A stretch of DNA of 64,000 nt from Flavobacterium sp. CG_23.5 (GTDB lineage: Bacteria; Bacteroidota; Bacteroidia; Flavobacteriales; Flavobacteriaceae), in NCBI RefSeq assembly GCF_017875765.1, contig NZ_JAGGNA010000001.1, positions 829,001 through 893,000 on the forward strand, in the 5' to 3' direction. Shown here piece after piece: positions 56,579 through 64,000 of the stretch. Position 1 is the stretch's first letter, and each line of letters starts with the position of its first letter. Under the pieces are notes generated by a model. It made no database searches and was not told where the DNA came from. It worked only from the letters and a program-made list of their open reading frames with translations. The position numbers and the translations under genes are program-made.

Positions 56579-57493
56579 TTATGCTATTTTTCCAGTTAAT
56601 TTTTCTTTCCAATTAACCCATTTGTATTTTTTACTAAAGATAAATAAAAGTATCGGGTAAATAATAACAACCGGGAATATAACATCTAATCCTGCTGAAG
56701 GTTGCGAAATATCTTTAAAAATGGAATTTGTTTGAAATGCAGACCAATCTGAAGTTACTAATAAAGCACTTACCAAATTGTTAGCGGCATGAAATCCTAA
56801 AGCTAATTCCATCCCTTCATCCATTAAAGTAATTACCCCCAAAAATAATCCAGTTCCTACATAGTAAACTAAAATGATATTACCGATTTTAGAAACTTCT
56901 GGATTTGAAATATGCATGACACCAAAAATAACAGAAGTCATAATTAAAGGAAACCATCTGTTTTTTGCCAGATTAGCGAATCCTTGCATCAAATAACCTC
57001 TAAAAACATATTCCTCGGTGCTGGTTTGAATTGGAATCAACAGTGTTCCTATCACCACTAAAATAAAAAACGGGATGGGTTTAAAATTGATTACAAAGTC
57101 ACTTGGATTAGACAAATAGAATGCTAAAGTCGTTACAATGGTAAAAATTGCCCAAATTGAAAATGAATAAAGTACTCTATTCCAATCCATTTTAGATCTT
57201 GAAGTTGTAATAGAAAGCATCGTTTGATTGTGCAAATAACGCACCACGAAGAAAATTCCGAGCATCGCAAAAACGAATGAAATCAGGATTAAAAATAATG
57301 TCATATTGGGTTCAAAAAAACTCATAATTGCATCATTAGAAGTAGGGTATGGTTTCCCATTCACATAGGTTTCATAATACAAAGCAAGTAATAAAGGAAC
57401 CTGACCGACAAAAGAGGCGAAAATAATCAATATGGAACCCCCAATATATTTCCAAAAATTATTTTCTGGTCTTATTCCTTGTTCTATAAACAT
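56579..57493 (-). CDS. CPBP family intramembrane metalloprotease
   Basis: A 304-residue membrane protein with about eight hydrophobic segments. The CPBP/ABI motifs are EEYVFRGYLMQG (Glu-Glu-x3-Arg), FGVMHISNPE (first His) and FHAANNLVSALLV (second His). Family members include Rce1-like prenyl proteases and bacteriocin self-immunity proteins. It lies just upstream of menE on the same strand; a functional link is not evident. Confidence 0.9.
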   Translation of the reverse strand: MFIEQGIRPENNFWKYIGGSILIIFASFVGQVPLLLALYYETYVNGKPYPTSNDAIMSFFEPNMTLFLILISFVFAMLGIFFVVRYLHNQTMLSITTSRSKMDWNRVLYSFSIWAIFTIVTTLAFYLSNPSDFVINFKPIPFFILVVIGTLLIPIQTSTEEYVFRGYLMQGFANLAKNRWFPLIMTSVIFGVMHISNPEVSKIGNIILVYYVGTGLFLGVITLMDEGMELALGFHAANNLVSALLVTSDWSAFQTNSIFKDISQPSAGLDVIFPVVIIYPILLFIFSKKYKWVNWKEKLTGKIA

Positions 57494-57536
57494 AGATTTT
57501 TGTTTTTTATATTATTAAAATTAGAGTAACGAATTG

Positions 57537-57544
57537 TACTTTTG
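57537..57544 (+). promoter_or_regulatory. Candidate -7 box for the ArsC-like gene
   Basis: TACTTTTG matches TAnnTTTG, 52 bases before the ATG. No clear -33 element is seen. Confidence 0.4.
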
Positions 57545-57595
57545 TTACACTTATAGAATGAATTGAATTTACAATTTCCTTTCTAAAAAAATTAG

Positions 57596-57937
57596 ATGAT
57601 ACAAATATACCATAATCCACGTTGTGGAAAATCAAGAAACTGCTTAGCTCTGATTAAAGAATCTGAAAAAGAATATGAGATCATCAATTACCTTGAAAAT
57701 GGTCCCACTTTTATTGAATTAACAGCAATTCTCAAAAAATTACACTTTGAACCTATTTCATTGGTTCGTCAAAAAGAGAAAATTTGGATAGAAAATTTCA
57801 AAAATATAGAAATGAGTCCTGATGAAATTATCCAAGCAATGGTCGATTATCCTATTCTTATCGAAAGACCAATTGTCATCATAGGAAACAAAGCAATATT
57901 AGGCAGAGAACTGGACAAAGTCTCCGGTTTCATTTAG
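57596..57937 (+). CDS. Arsenate reductase (ArsC) family protein
   Basis: A 113-residue thioredoxin-fold protein with the ArsC catalytic Cys in NPRCGKSRN (C10). The C-terminal RPIVIIGNKAILGR is the family's anion-binding segment. ArsC of this glutaredoxin-linked type reduces arsenate to arsenite; Spx and YffB relatives have other roles. No ars efflux gene is near, so the arsenate role is uncertain. Confidence 0.9.
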   Translation: MIQIYHNPRCGKSRNCLALIKESEKEYEIINYLENGPTFIELTAILKKLHFEPISLVRQKEKIWIENFKNIEMSPDEIIQAMVDYPILIERPIVIIGNKAILGRELDKVSGFI

Positions 57938-57971
57938 CGGTATCGCAATAATTTAATTAACATTTTATTGT

Positions 57972-57993
57972 GATTTGGCTTTTAAACCAAATC
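57972..57993. promoter_or_regulatory. Inverted repeat upstream of the TonB receptor gene
   Basis: GATTTGG-CTTTTAAA-CCAAATC is a perfect 7-bp dyad 41 bases before the ATG. It lacks a T-run, so it may be an operator or a leader hairpin. Confidence 0.35.
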
Positions 57994-58033
57994 CACTTTT
58001 AACAATCTAAAAAGAATATCTAAAATTAATATA

Positions 58034-60496
58034 ATGCCAACAAAATTAAAACAACTCTTAACCTTTGCATTCCTTTTTTCTACTCTAATAAATTTTGCTC
58101 AACAAGGACCTAATTCAAAACCTAAAATTAAAATTACAGGAAATGTAATTGAAAAAGTGAGTAAACAACCGCTTGAATATGCTACAGTTACTTTTCTATA
58201 TCCCAATAATCCAAAGCCTGTTGCAGGTGGAATTACAAATGCAAAAGGAGAGTTTGATATCGACCTCGTTCCTGGAATTTATGATATAAAAATTGAGTTT
58301 ATCTCTTTCAAATTGAATCAAATTAAACAAAAAAGCCTTCAGACAAGTACAAATTTGGGTCAAATAGCTTTAGACGAAGATGCAAATCAATTAAATGAAG
58401 TTGTTATTAGATCGGAAAAAACTACGGTCGAAATTAAATTAGACAAAAAAGTTTATAATGTAGGTAGTGATTTAATGGTAAAAGGAGGAACTGTAAGTGA
58501 TGTTCTTGACAATATTCCATCCGTTTCCGTAGATGTTGAAGGAAATGTAAGCCTTCGTGGCAACGATAATGTGAAAGTCCTTATTGACGGAAAACCTTCA
58601 AATGCTATTAATATCGCCGAAGCTTTGCGATTAATTCCCGCTGATGCTATTGAAAAAGTAGAAGTTATTACCAATCCATCAGCTAGATATGACGCTGAAG
58701 GTGGTGGTGGTTTACTAAATATTATTTTGAAAAAAGGAAAAAACCTTGGTTTAAATGGAACTTTTATTGCTTCAACCGGTTATCCAGATAATCACGGAAT
58801 AAGTGGAACGCTTAACTATAAGTCGACCAATTTTAACCTTTTTACAAATCAAGGATACAATTATAGAAACAGTCCCGGAAATGCAATTACTAATTCAAGA
58901 TATTTAAATTCTGATAACACAACGAGAAATTACATCAACGAATCTAGAAAAAACGACCGATATAGTAAAGGCTATAATGGAAACTTTGGTATGGAATGGT
59001 ATTTAGACAAAAGCACTTCGTGGACTAATACCTTCAATTATAGAAAGAGCACCGGAGACAATACTGATAATGTGTTCCAAAATAATTACGACGCAAACAA
59101 TGTCTATACTTACACAAGAAATCGGATAAATAATGAAGGAAGCGATAGTGAAAACGTAGAGTTTGCTACAAATTTTACTAAAAACTTCAAAAAAGACGGT
59201 CATAAATTAACTATTGACGGTTCATTTTCTACAAATGATGATACAAACCTTGCGTTAATAAGTGACTCGGCAACAAATTCAAACACGATAAAATTTGATA
59301 ACACCATTAATAATCAAAGTCAAGGCCGAAATTTAATTCAAACGGATTACGTATTACCCCTAGGAAAAGGAAGTCAGTTTGAAGCAGGATATCGTGGAAA
59401 TTTTATAAAATTGCTTACTGATTATCAAGTCCAAAATGATGGCGTAATCAATAGTAACTTCACCAATACATTAGAATATAAGGAGAAAACAAACGCAATT
59501 TACACTCAGTATGGATTTAAAGTGAATAAATTCTCAGCACTTTTTGGTTTACGTTGGGAAGATTCTAATATTGATATTAATCAGCTTGCCACTAATGATT
59601 TCAATAATAAAAAATACAATAGCTTTTTCCCTAGTGCATTTTTTACATACGAAGTCTCTGATAAAAGCAGTGCTTCCATTAGTTATAGCCGAAGAATTCA
59701 AAGACCAATGGGAAGAATGTTGAATCCTTTCAGCAACTTGTCCAGCAACATCAATATTTTTGTTGGAAATCCTGATTTAAACCCCGCATATACTGATGCT
59801 ATCGATTTAGGATATATTAAACGCTGGGAAAAGTTGACCTTTAATACTTCATTATATGTCAATAAGACAACCGATGTTTTCCAATTCGCAAGAAGAGAAT
59901 CAGGAGATTTTGTAAATGGAACACCGGTAATTATTAGTTCCCCAATTAACTTGGCTACAGAATACAGAACAGGATTTGAATTTACTTTAAATTATTCTCC
60001 TTACAAATGGTGGAAATTAAACGGTAATTTCAATTTCTTCCGTAACCAAACTCAAGGTAATTACGTGTACACTGATTTCAATAATATGCTGATAACACAA
60101 AATTTTGACAACACAGCAACATCTTGGTTTACAAGAATAACATCAAAAGTTACTTTGCCATACAAAATAGATTGGCAAACTAATGCAACTTATAACGGTC
60201 CGCAAAACAATGCGCAAGGAAAAAGTTTAGGTGTTTTCGCAGCAAACTTAGCTTTTAGCAAAGACGTCATGAAAGACAAAGGAACGCTGTCATTCAACAT
60301 CAGCGATGTATTCAATTCCAGAAAAAGAATCATGGAAACCTATCTTCCAGGAATTGTAAGTTCTTATTCAGAAATGCAATGGAGACAAAGACAGTTCAGT
60401 TTATCCTTTACCTACCGTTTCAACAAACAGAAAAACGAAAAGGAAAAACAACCTAAGAAGAACATGAATGAAGGTGAAGGAGACTTCCAAGGATAA
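58034..60496 (+). CDS. TonB-dependent receptor family outer-membrane protein
   Basis: An 820-residue outer-membrane protein with a signal peptide (MPTKLKQLLTFAFLFSTLINFAQ). A carboxypeptidase-regulatory-like domain (ITGNVIEKVSKQPLEYATVTF, about 37-115) precedes the plug (LDKKVYNVGSDLMVKGGTVSDVLDNIPSV, here in parts) and an OMP_b-brl_3-type barrel. The plug end reads ITNPSARYDAEGGGGLLNIILKK. Barrels of this type import iron complexes, vitamins or peptides; no substrate genes lie near. The very C-terminus is charged and loop-like (KQPKKNMNEGEGDFQG). Confidence 0.9.
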   Translation: MPTKLKQLLTFAFLFSTLINFAQQGPNSKPKIKITGNVIEKVSKQPLEYATVTFLYPNNPKPVAGGITNAKGEFDIDLVPGIYDIKIEFISFKLNQIKQKSLQTSTNLGQIALDEDANQLNEVVIRSEKTTVEIKLDKKVYNVGSDLMVKGGTVSDVLDNIPSVSVDVEGNVSLRGNDNVKVLIDGKPSNAINIAEALRLIPADAIEKVEVITNPSARYDAEGGGGLLNIILKKGKNLGLNGTFIASTGYPDNHGISGTLNYKSTNFNLFTNQGYNYRNSPGNAITNSRYLNSDNTTRNYINESRKNDRYSKGYNGNFGMEWYLDKSTSWTNTFNYRKSTGDNTDNVFQNNYDANNVYTYTRNRINNEGSDSENVEFATNFTKNFKKDGHKLTIDGSFSTNDDTNLALISDSATNSNTIKFDNTINNQSQGRNLIQTDYVLPLGKGSQFEAGYRGNFIKLLTDYQVQNDGVINSNFTNTLEYKEKTNAIYTQYGFKVNKFSALFGLRWEDSNIDINQLATNDFNNKKYNSFFPSAFFTYEVSDKSSASISYSRRIQRPMGRMLNPFSNLSSNINIFVGNPDLNPAYTDAIDLGYIKRWEKLTFNTSLYVNKTTDVFQFARRESGDFVNGTPVIISSPINLATEYRTGFEFTLNYSPYKWWKLNGNFNFFRNQTQGNYVYTDFNNMLITQNFDNTATSWFTRITSKVTLPYKIDWQTNATYNGPQNNAQGKSLGVFAANLAFSKDVMKDKGTLSFNISDVFNSRKRIMETYLPGIVSSYSEMQWRQRQFSLSFTYRFNKQKNEKEKQPKKNMNEGEGDFQG

Positions 60497-60570
60497 ATAT
60501 AAAATGTAATCAGTAAAAGCTGCTTCAAGTTGAACTTTACATTTTACAGGACTAATTATTATTTCAAACA

Positions 60571-60600
60571 AAAGGATTCATGAAAATGAGTCCTTTTTTT
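60571..60600 (+). terminator. Terminator after the TonB receptor gene (first of two)
   Basis: AAAGGATTCAT pairs with ATGAGTCCTTT, with one wobble, and a T-run follows. Confidence 0.75.
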
Positions 60601-60620
60601 GTAATTATAAAATCAAGCAC

Positions 60621-60655
60621 AAAAAAAAGGACTCGTAAAAACGGGTCCTTTTTTT
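60621..60655. terminator. Second, bidirectional terminator
   Basis: AAAAAAAAGGACTCGT pairs with ACGGGTCCTTTTTTT. It resembles the first hairpin (AAGGAnTC / GAGTCCTT) and serves the convergent small membrane-protein gene too. Confidence 0.85.
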
Positions 60656-60669
60656 ATGTCACAATCAGA

Positions 60670-60843
60670 TTAAACTGATTGTTGTTGTTGCTTCTTTTTA
60701 GCTCTTTTCTCTTTAAACGCTTCCCAAGTTGCTCCACCTATCCAATAAGATACGAAACCAACTAAAAAAAACATCAACCAGAATCCTATAGTAAGAACGG
60801 TTAAGAAAAGTAAAAAGCCTAAGTACTGTGAAAATTCAAACAT
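60670..60843 (-). CDS. Small membrane protein
   Basis: A 57-residue protein with one long or two short hydrophobic segments (FLLFLTVLTIGFWLMFFLVGFVSYWIG, shown in part: FLLFLTVLTIGFWLMFF) and a basic, Gln-rich C-terminus (KEKRAKKKQQQQSV). I take the ATG at 60843 as start; a GTG at 60870 would add nine residues. Function unknown. It lies between two strong terminators and the divergent fumC region. Confidence 0.6.
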   Translation of the reverse strand: MFEFSQYLGFLLFLTVLTIGFWLMFFLVGFVSYWIGGATWEAFKEKRAKKKQQQQSV

Positions 60844-60951
60844 GTTTTCCGGAATTTTGAATGTAGCCACAAATGTAAGTTTAATTCCTTTTCATACCAA
60901 TAAAAAACAACAAAAACTACGAATCAATTTTTATAAAAAGGGAATTATCCG

Positions 60952-60959
60952 TATTTTTG
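60952..60959 (+). promoter_or_regulatory. Candidate -7 box for fumC, just upstream of repeat copy C
   Basis: TATTTTTG matches TAnnTTTG. No clear -33 TTG is seen. Initiation near 60966 would place the whole repeat (60972-61060) in the fumC leader. Confidence 0.45.
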
Positions 60960-60971
60960 GGCTGAGAATTT

Positions 60972-61060
60972 GGAGCTATTTCCCGCTATCCGTTATAATC
61001 TTTTATGTCGTCCCGAAGTTTCGGGACGGCATAAAAGGATTTCCACTTCTATCGGGGCTA
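60972..61060 (-). repeat. Flavobacterial hairpin repeat, copy C (most complete)
   Basis: On the minus strand it reads TAGCCCCGATAGAAGTGG..., a long hairpin with CTTTTATGCCGTCCCGAA paired to TTCGGGACGACATAAAAG, then CGGATAGCGGGAAATAGCTC. It is the fullest copy in the window and lies between the small membrane-protein gene and fumC. Confidence 0.8.
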
Positions 61061-61103
61061 GTTTCAAACAAAAAGCGAACACACACAATTTAACATCATA
61101 AAA

Positions 61104-62501
61104 ATGAAATTCAGAATAGAAAAAGACACGATGGGTGAAGTGCAGGTTCCTGCAGACAAATATTGGGGAGCACAAACAGAACGTTCCCGAAACAATTTCA
61201 AAATAGGATCTTCGGCTTCCATGCCTAAAGAAATTATTGAAGGATTTGCTTATTTAAAAAAAGCAGCTGCTTACGCTAATTGTGATTTAGGCGTTTTACC
61301 AATCGAAAAACGAGATGCAATCGCTGCTGTTTGTGACGAAATCCTAGCTGGTAAATTAGACGACGAATTTCCATTGGTAATTTGGCAAACTGGTTCAGGT
61401 ACGCAAAGTAACATGAACGTAAATGAAGTAGTTGCTAATCGTGCCCAAGTATTAAAAGGATTCAACATTGGCGAAGGCGAACAATTTATCAAAGCCAATG
61501 ATGATGTCAACAAATCCCAATCATCTAATGATACTTTTCCAACAGGAATGCATATTGCAGCGTATAAAGCAGTAGTAGAAATTACGATTCCAGGTGTTGA
61601 AAAATTAAGAGATACACTTCATGCAAAAGCGGTAGAATTCAATACTGTAGTTAAGATTGGTCGTACCCATTTAATGGATGCCACTCCACTTACCTTAGGG
61701 CAAGAAATTTCAGGATATGTAGCACAATTGAATTATGGTTTAAAAGCGGTTAAAAATACATTGGCACACTTATCAGAAGTGGCTTTGGGTGGAACTGCAG
61801 TAGGAACAGGTTTAAATACTCCTGAAGGTTATGATGTAAAAGTAGCTGCATATATTGCTGAATTCACTGGACATCCATTCGTAACTGCCGAAAATAAATT
61901 TGAAGCTCTAGCGGCTCATGATGCCATTGTTGAATCTCATGGCGCATTAAAACAATTAGCAGTTTCATTAAATAAAATTGCAAATGACGTTCGTATGTTG
62001 GCTTCTGGACCACGTTCAGGAATTGGTGAAATCATCATTCCAGAAAACGAACCAGGTTCATCCATTATGCCAGGAAAAGTAAATCCTACTCAATGTGAAG
62101 CATTAACTATGGTTTGCGCACAAGTTATGGGGAACGATGTTGCTATATCTGTTGGTGGAATGCAAGGTCATTATGAATTGAACGTATTTAAACCGTTGAT
62201 GGCGGCTAACTTCTTGCAATCAGCCAGATTATTAGGTGATGCATGTATGTCTTTTGACGAACATTGCGCACAAGGAATCGAGCCTAACTACAAACGAATC
62301 AAAGAATTAGTTGATAATTCTTTAATGCTTGTTACTGCATTGAATACTAAAATTGGATATTATAAATCGGCTGAAATTGCTCAAACAGCGCATAAAAACG
62401 GGACAACTCTAAAAGAGGAAGCCGTTCGTTTGGGTTACGTAACGCCAGAAGATTTTGATGCTTGGGTTAAACCGGAAGACATGGTAGGAAGCTTAAAATA
62501 A
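61104..62501 (+). CDS. fumC: Fumarate hydratase class II
   Basis: A 465-residue iron-free fumarase of the fumarase/aspartase superfamily that hydrates fumarate to malate in the TCA cycle. Signatures are [19 protein letters not shown], the active-site [13 protein letters not shown], and [16 protein letters not shown], the superfamily loop. Length is standard. It is preceded by a structured repeat in the probable leader and followed by a strong terminator. Confidence 0.97.
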   Translation: MKFRIEKDTMGEVQVPADKYWGAQTERSRNNFKIGSSASMPKEIIEGFAYLKKAAAYANCDLGVLPIEKRDAIAAVCDEILAGKLDDEFPLVIWQTGSGTQSNMNVNEVVANRAQVLKGFNIGEGEQFIKANDDVNKSQSSNDTFPTGMHIAAYKAVVEITIPGVEKLRDTLHAKAVEFNTVVKIGRTHLMDATPLTLGQEISGYVAQLNYGLKAVKNTLAHLSEVALGGTAVGTGLNTPEGYDVKVAAYIAEFTGHPFVTAENKFEALAAHDAIVESHGALKQLAVSLNKIANDVRMLASGPRSGIGEIIIPENEPGSSIMPGKVNPTQCEALTMVCAQVMGNDVAISVGGMQGHYELNVFKPLMAANFLQSARLLGDACMSFDEHCAQGIEPNYKRIKELVDNSLMLVTALNTKIGYYKSAEIAQTAHKNGTTLKEEAVRLGYVTPEDFDAWVKPEDMVGSLK

Positions 62502-62502
62502 T

Positions 62503-62533
62503 TATGAGTTATAAATTATAAGTTATAAATTGG
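62503..62533. repeat. Word-based dyad arm after fumC
   Basis: ATTATGAGTTATAAATTATAAG is built of the same TTATGAG/TTATAA words as the dyad at 508-572. A partly complementary arm lies at 62620-62658 beyond the terminator. Confidence 0.45.
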
Positions 62534-62567
62534 AAAACCCTGAAATGTAAACATTTCAGGGTTTTTT
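62534..62567 (+). terminator. Strong terminator after fumC
   Basis: AAAACCCTGAAATG pairs perfectly with CATTTCAGGGTTTT, and a T-run follows. Confidence 0.92.
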
Positions 62568-62660
62568 GTTTTTAGTTTAGTCCGTATTTTAAACAGCCTT
62601 ACTGTTCCCTAAGAATCATTGGAGATTCATAATTTACAATTCATAACTCATAACTCAAAT

Positions 62661-63863
62661 CTATTTTCCATCTACATAATCTTGTAAATAACTGAATCTT
62701 GGCGTCAGTTTTCCTTTTTCGGTGATTTTGGCTCTTTGGAGAATTCCGTCTTTATCTCCATTAAAAAAGGCTGGAATAACATGTTCCATAAACATTTCTC
62801 CAAAACCTTCGCTGGCATCTTTTGGCAATTCACATGGTAAATTATCAACAGCCATTATGACAATTGCCGCAGGATGAAATACATCTACTTCTTTATTTTC
62901 ATTAGGTAAATATCCATACAAAGGTTCTGCAATAGTTGATGATCTAAGCGTACACGCAATTGGACCATTGACATCACAGGAAATATCACCTACGACTTTT
63001 ATTTTACAATCTTTGGCTTGAAGCATTTCCTGAGTTAGAATAACTGGCGCTTCATTACCATAAAAATGTCCTGCAATAAAAATCTCTGTTACCTTTGTGA
63101 ATTTTTCAAAATCAGAAACATATTCCGTTGGATTTTGATAAAAATCAGTAAAATCTAATACTTGCCCATCTTTACGTTTGTTGTAATCCAACACGTCAAT
63201 TTGAGTGTAAACAGGTTGAGAATAATTCTTTGTCAAGTAATTTTCCACTGAAACTTCTTTTACTTTAATGGCATCCAAAACTTCTTTGGCTCCATTACCT
63301 ACTTTTCCAGTACCGGTAATCACAAATTTTAATGGAGGCAAAACCAAACGCTTTAAATGAGTAATTAATGCTTCTTTACCCGAGAGTGTTTCCGCTTTTG
63401 GAATTTTAAACAATCCGAATTTTATTCCAAAGGCTCTAATGCTATTATAAGCACCAACAATTCCTGCATATCTTCCAAAACCGATTAACCTGCGGTTGTT
63501 AGCATCTACTATCGTTTCATGATCGTATAAATCAATGTTTTTATCAAGAATGGCTTGCAGTAACTTTCTATTATAAGGCTGTTTTTTTATAGTATGCGAA
63601 AAAAAGAAATAAGATTTATTAGGAATTAAATCTTCTGTTGGGACTTCTTTTACACCAAATAAAACATCACAATCACTAAGATCATTTGTTATTTCAATCC
63701 CCAATTCTTTGTATTGCTCATCTGTAAAAATTCGAATATCAGAACTTTCCACTTTTATAGAAGCGTCTTGGTAAAGCTGCTTTATTTTTGCCAATTCATC
63801 TGGTGAAAAAACAACTCTTCTGTCTGGTGGGTTTTTTCTTTCTTTAATAATTCCGAATTTCAT
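62661..63863 (-). CDS. Saccharopine / alanine dehydrogenase-like NAD(P) oxidoreductase
   Basis: A 400-residue protein of the alanine dehydrogenase/PNT superfamily. The N-terminus MKFGIIKERKNPPDRRVVFSP in outline (KERK..DRRV.F) is the substrate-binding segment and FVITGTGKVGNGAKEVLDAI is the nucleotide-binding loop; GDISCDVNGPIACTLRSSTIA resembles the lysine-forming saccharopine dehydrogenase. The exact substrate is uncertain in Bacteroidota. It is on the minus strand with its upstream region at the window edge. Confidence 0.8.
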   Translation of the reverse strand: MKFGIIKERKNPPDRRVVFSPDELAKIKQLYQDASIKVESSDIRIFTDEQYKELGIEITNDLSDCDVLFGVKEVPTEDLIPNKSYFFFSHTIKKQPYNRKLLQAILDKNIDLYDHETIVDANNRRLIGFGRYAGIVGAYNSIRAFGIKFGLFKIPKAETLSGKEALITHLKRLVLPPLKFVITGTGKVGNGAKEVLDAIKVKEVSVENYLTKNYSQPVYTQIDVLDYNKRKDGQVLDFTDFYQNPTEYVSDFEKFTKVTEIFIAGHFYGNEAPVILTQEMLQAKDCKIKVVGDISCDVNGPIACTLRSSTIAEPLYGYLPNENKEVDVFHPAAIVIMAVDNLPCELPKDASEGFGEMFMEHVIPAFFNGDKDGILQRAKITEKGKLTPRFSYLQDYVDGK

Positions 63864-64000
63864 TTTTAAATACTTTTATTTTGATTTAATATAACTTAAT
63901 AGTTTTAATTTGTTACAAATATAACAAATTAAGGTAAATTTAATTTCTTTTTTTAATAAAATAAAATGGCTAATTTCTTTAAAAGCTGATGTCCACAAAG
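63864..64000. other. Upstream region at the window edge
   Basis: AT-rich sequence with no visible coding frame. It should hold the promoter of the dehydrogenase gene, but no clear -7 box was found. Confidence 0.35.

Noticed and set aside
1..64000. tRNA, rRNA, CRISPR arrays, insertion sequences or prophage
   Set aside because: None seen on reading the gaps; the dispersed repeats are too short and carry no transposase.

Overview
The window is a stretch of AT-rich chromosome from a Bacteroidota bacterium, most likely family Flavobacteriaceae and Flavobacterium-like. The signs are: several upstream regions carrying the Bacteroidota -7 box TAnnTTTG (clearest before yebC, prfB and the gene at 20052); short MenE; S9, S10 and S41 peptidases; a TonB-dependent receptor with a carboxypeptidase-like N-terminal domain; a bifunctional thrA followed by thrB and thrC; and intergenic repeats of the AGCCCCGATAG...GGATAGCGGGA kind. 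I see no phage, insertion sequence, CRISPR array, tRNA or rRNA. Most of the window is housekeeping chromosome with small accessory pockets.

Layout. 1-5.3 kb: the end of a thiolase gene, an SH3b-NlpC/P60 hydrolase, then gyrA and a TPR gene on the minus strand. 5.6-10.2 kb: clpC, a RimB-RimK fusion and a DUF421 membrane protein. 10.3-13.8 kb (minus): hutH, a DUF47 PhoU-like protein and a Pit phosphate transporter. 14.3-19.3 kb: the threonine operon thrA-thrB-thrC, preceded by a Thr-rich leader peptide and a candidate attenuator. 19.3-30.4 kb is more accessory: a glutamate-cysteine-ligase/amidoligase-like enzyme facing an SH3b-papain-like hydrolase, an AraC regulator with a SnoaL-like protein, a GNAT, an FMN reductase, an AhpD-like protein, a HipA-like kinase overlapping a DUF3037 gene, and an NAD(P)HX dehydratase. 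30.6-37.3 kb: S10 peptidase, gcvT, a Prc-like S41 protease, yebC and a DMT permease. 37.7-43.5 kb: an unusual two-part PLP enzyme, a cysteine-synthase-like enzyme, oligopeptidase B and YbaB/EbfC. 43.5-50.6 kb: threonine aldolase, prfB with its programmed frameshift, an L,D-transpeptidase-like protein, a decayed phospholipase A1 gene, lpxD and an acyl-CoA carboxylase beta subunit. 51-57.5 kb: a HEPN-like orphan, a GNAT, an S41 lipoprotein, a small barrel protein, DoxX, menE and a CPBP protease. 57.6-63.9 kb: ArsC-like protein, TonB receptor, a small membrane protein, fumC and a saccharopine/alanine dehydrogenase-like gene.

Three things are easily missed by plain ORF calling: the 33-residue threonine leader peptide at 14283-14384, the true 5' end of prfB at 44660 (joined to the main frame by a +1 shift), and the phospholipase gene at 46762-47673, which is interrupted by three in-frame stop codons. 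A family of four intergenic repeats keeps its hairpin paired although the hairpin sequence differs from copy to copy. The least understood genes are the amidoligase-like gene at 20052, the PLP enzyme at 37701 and the HEPN-like gene at 51018.
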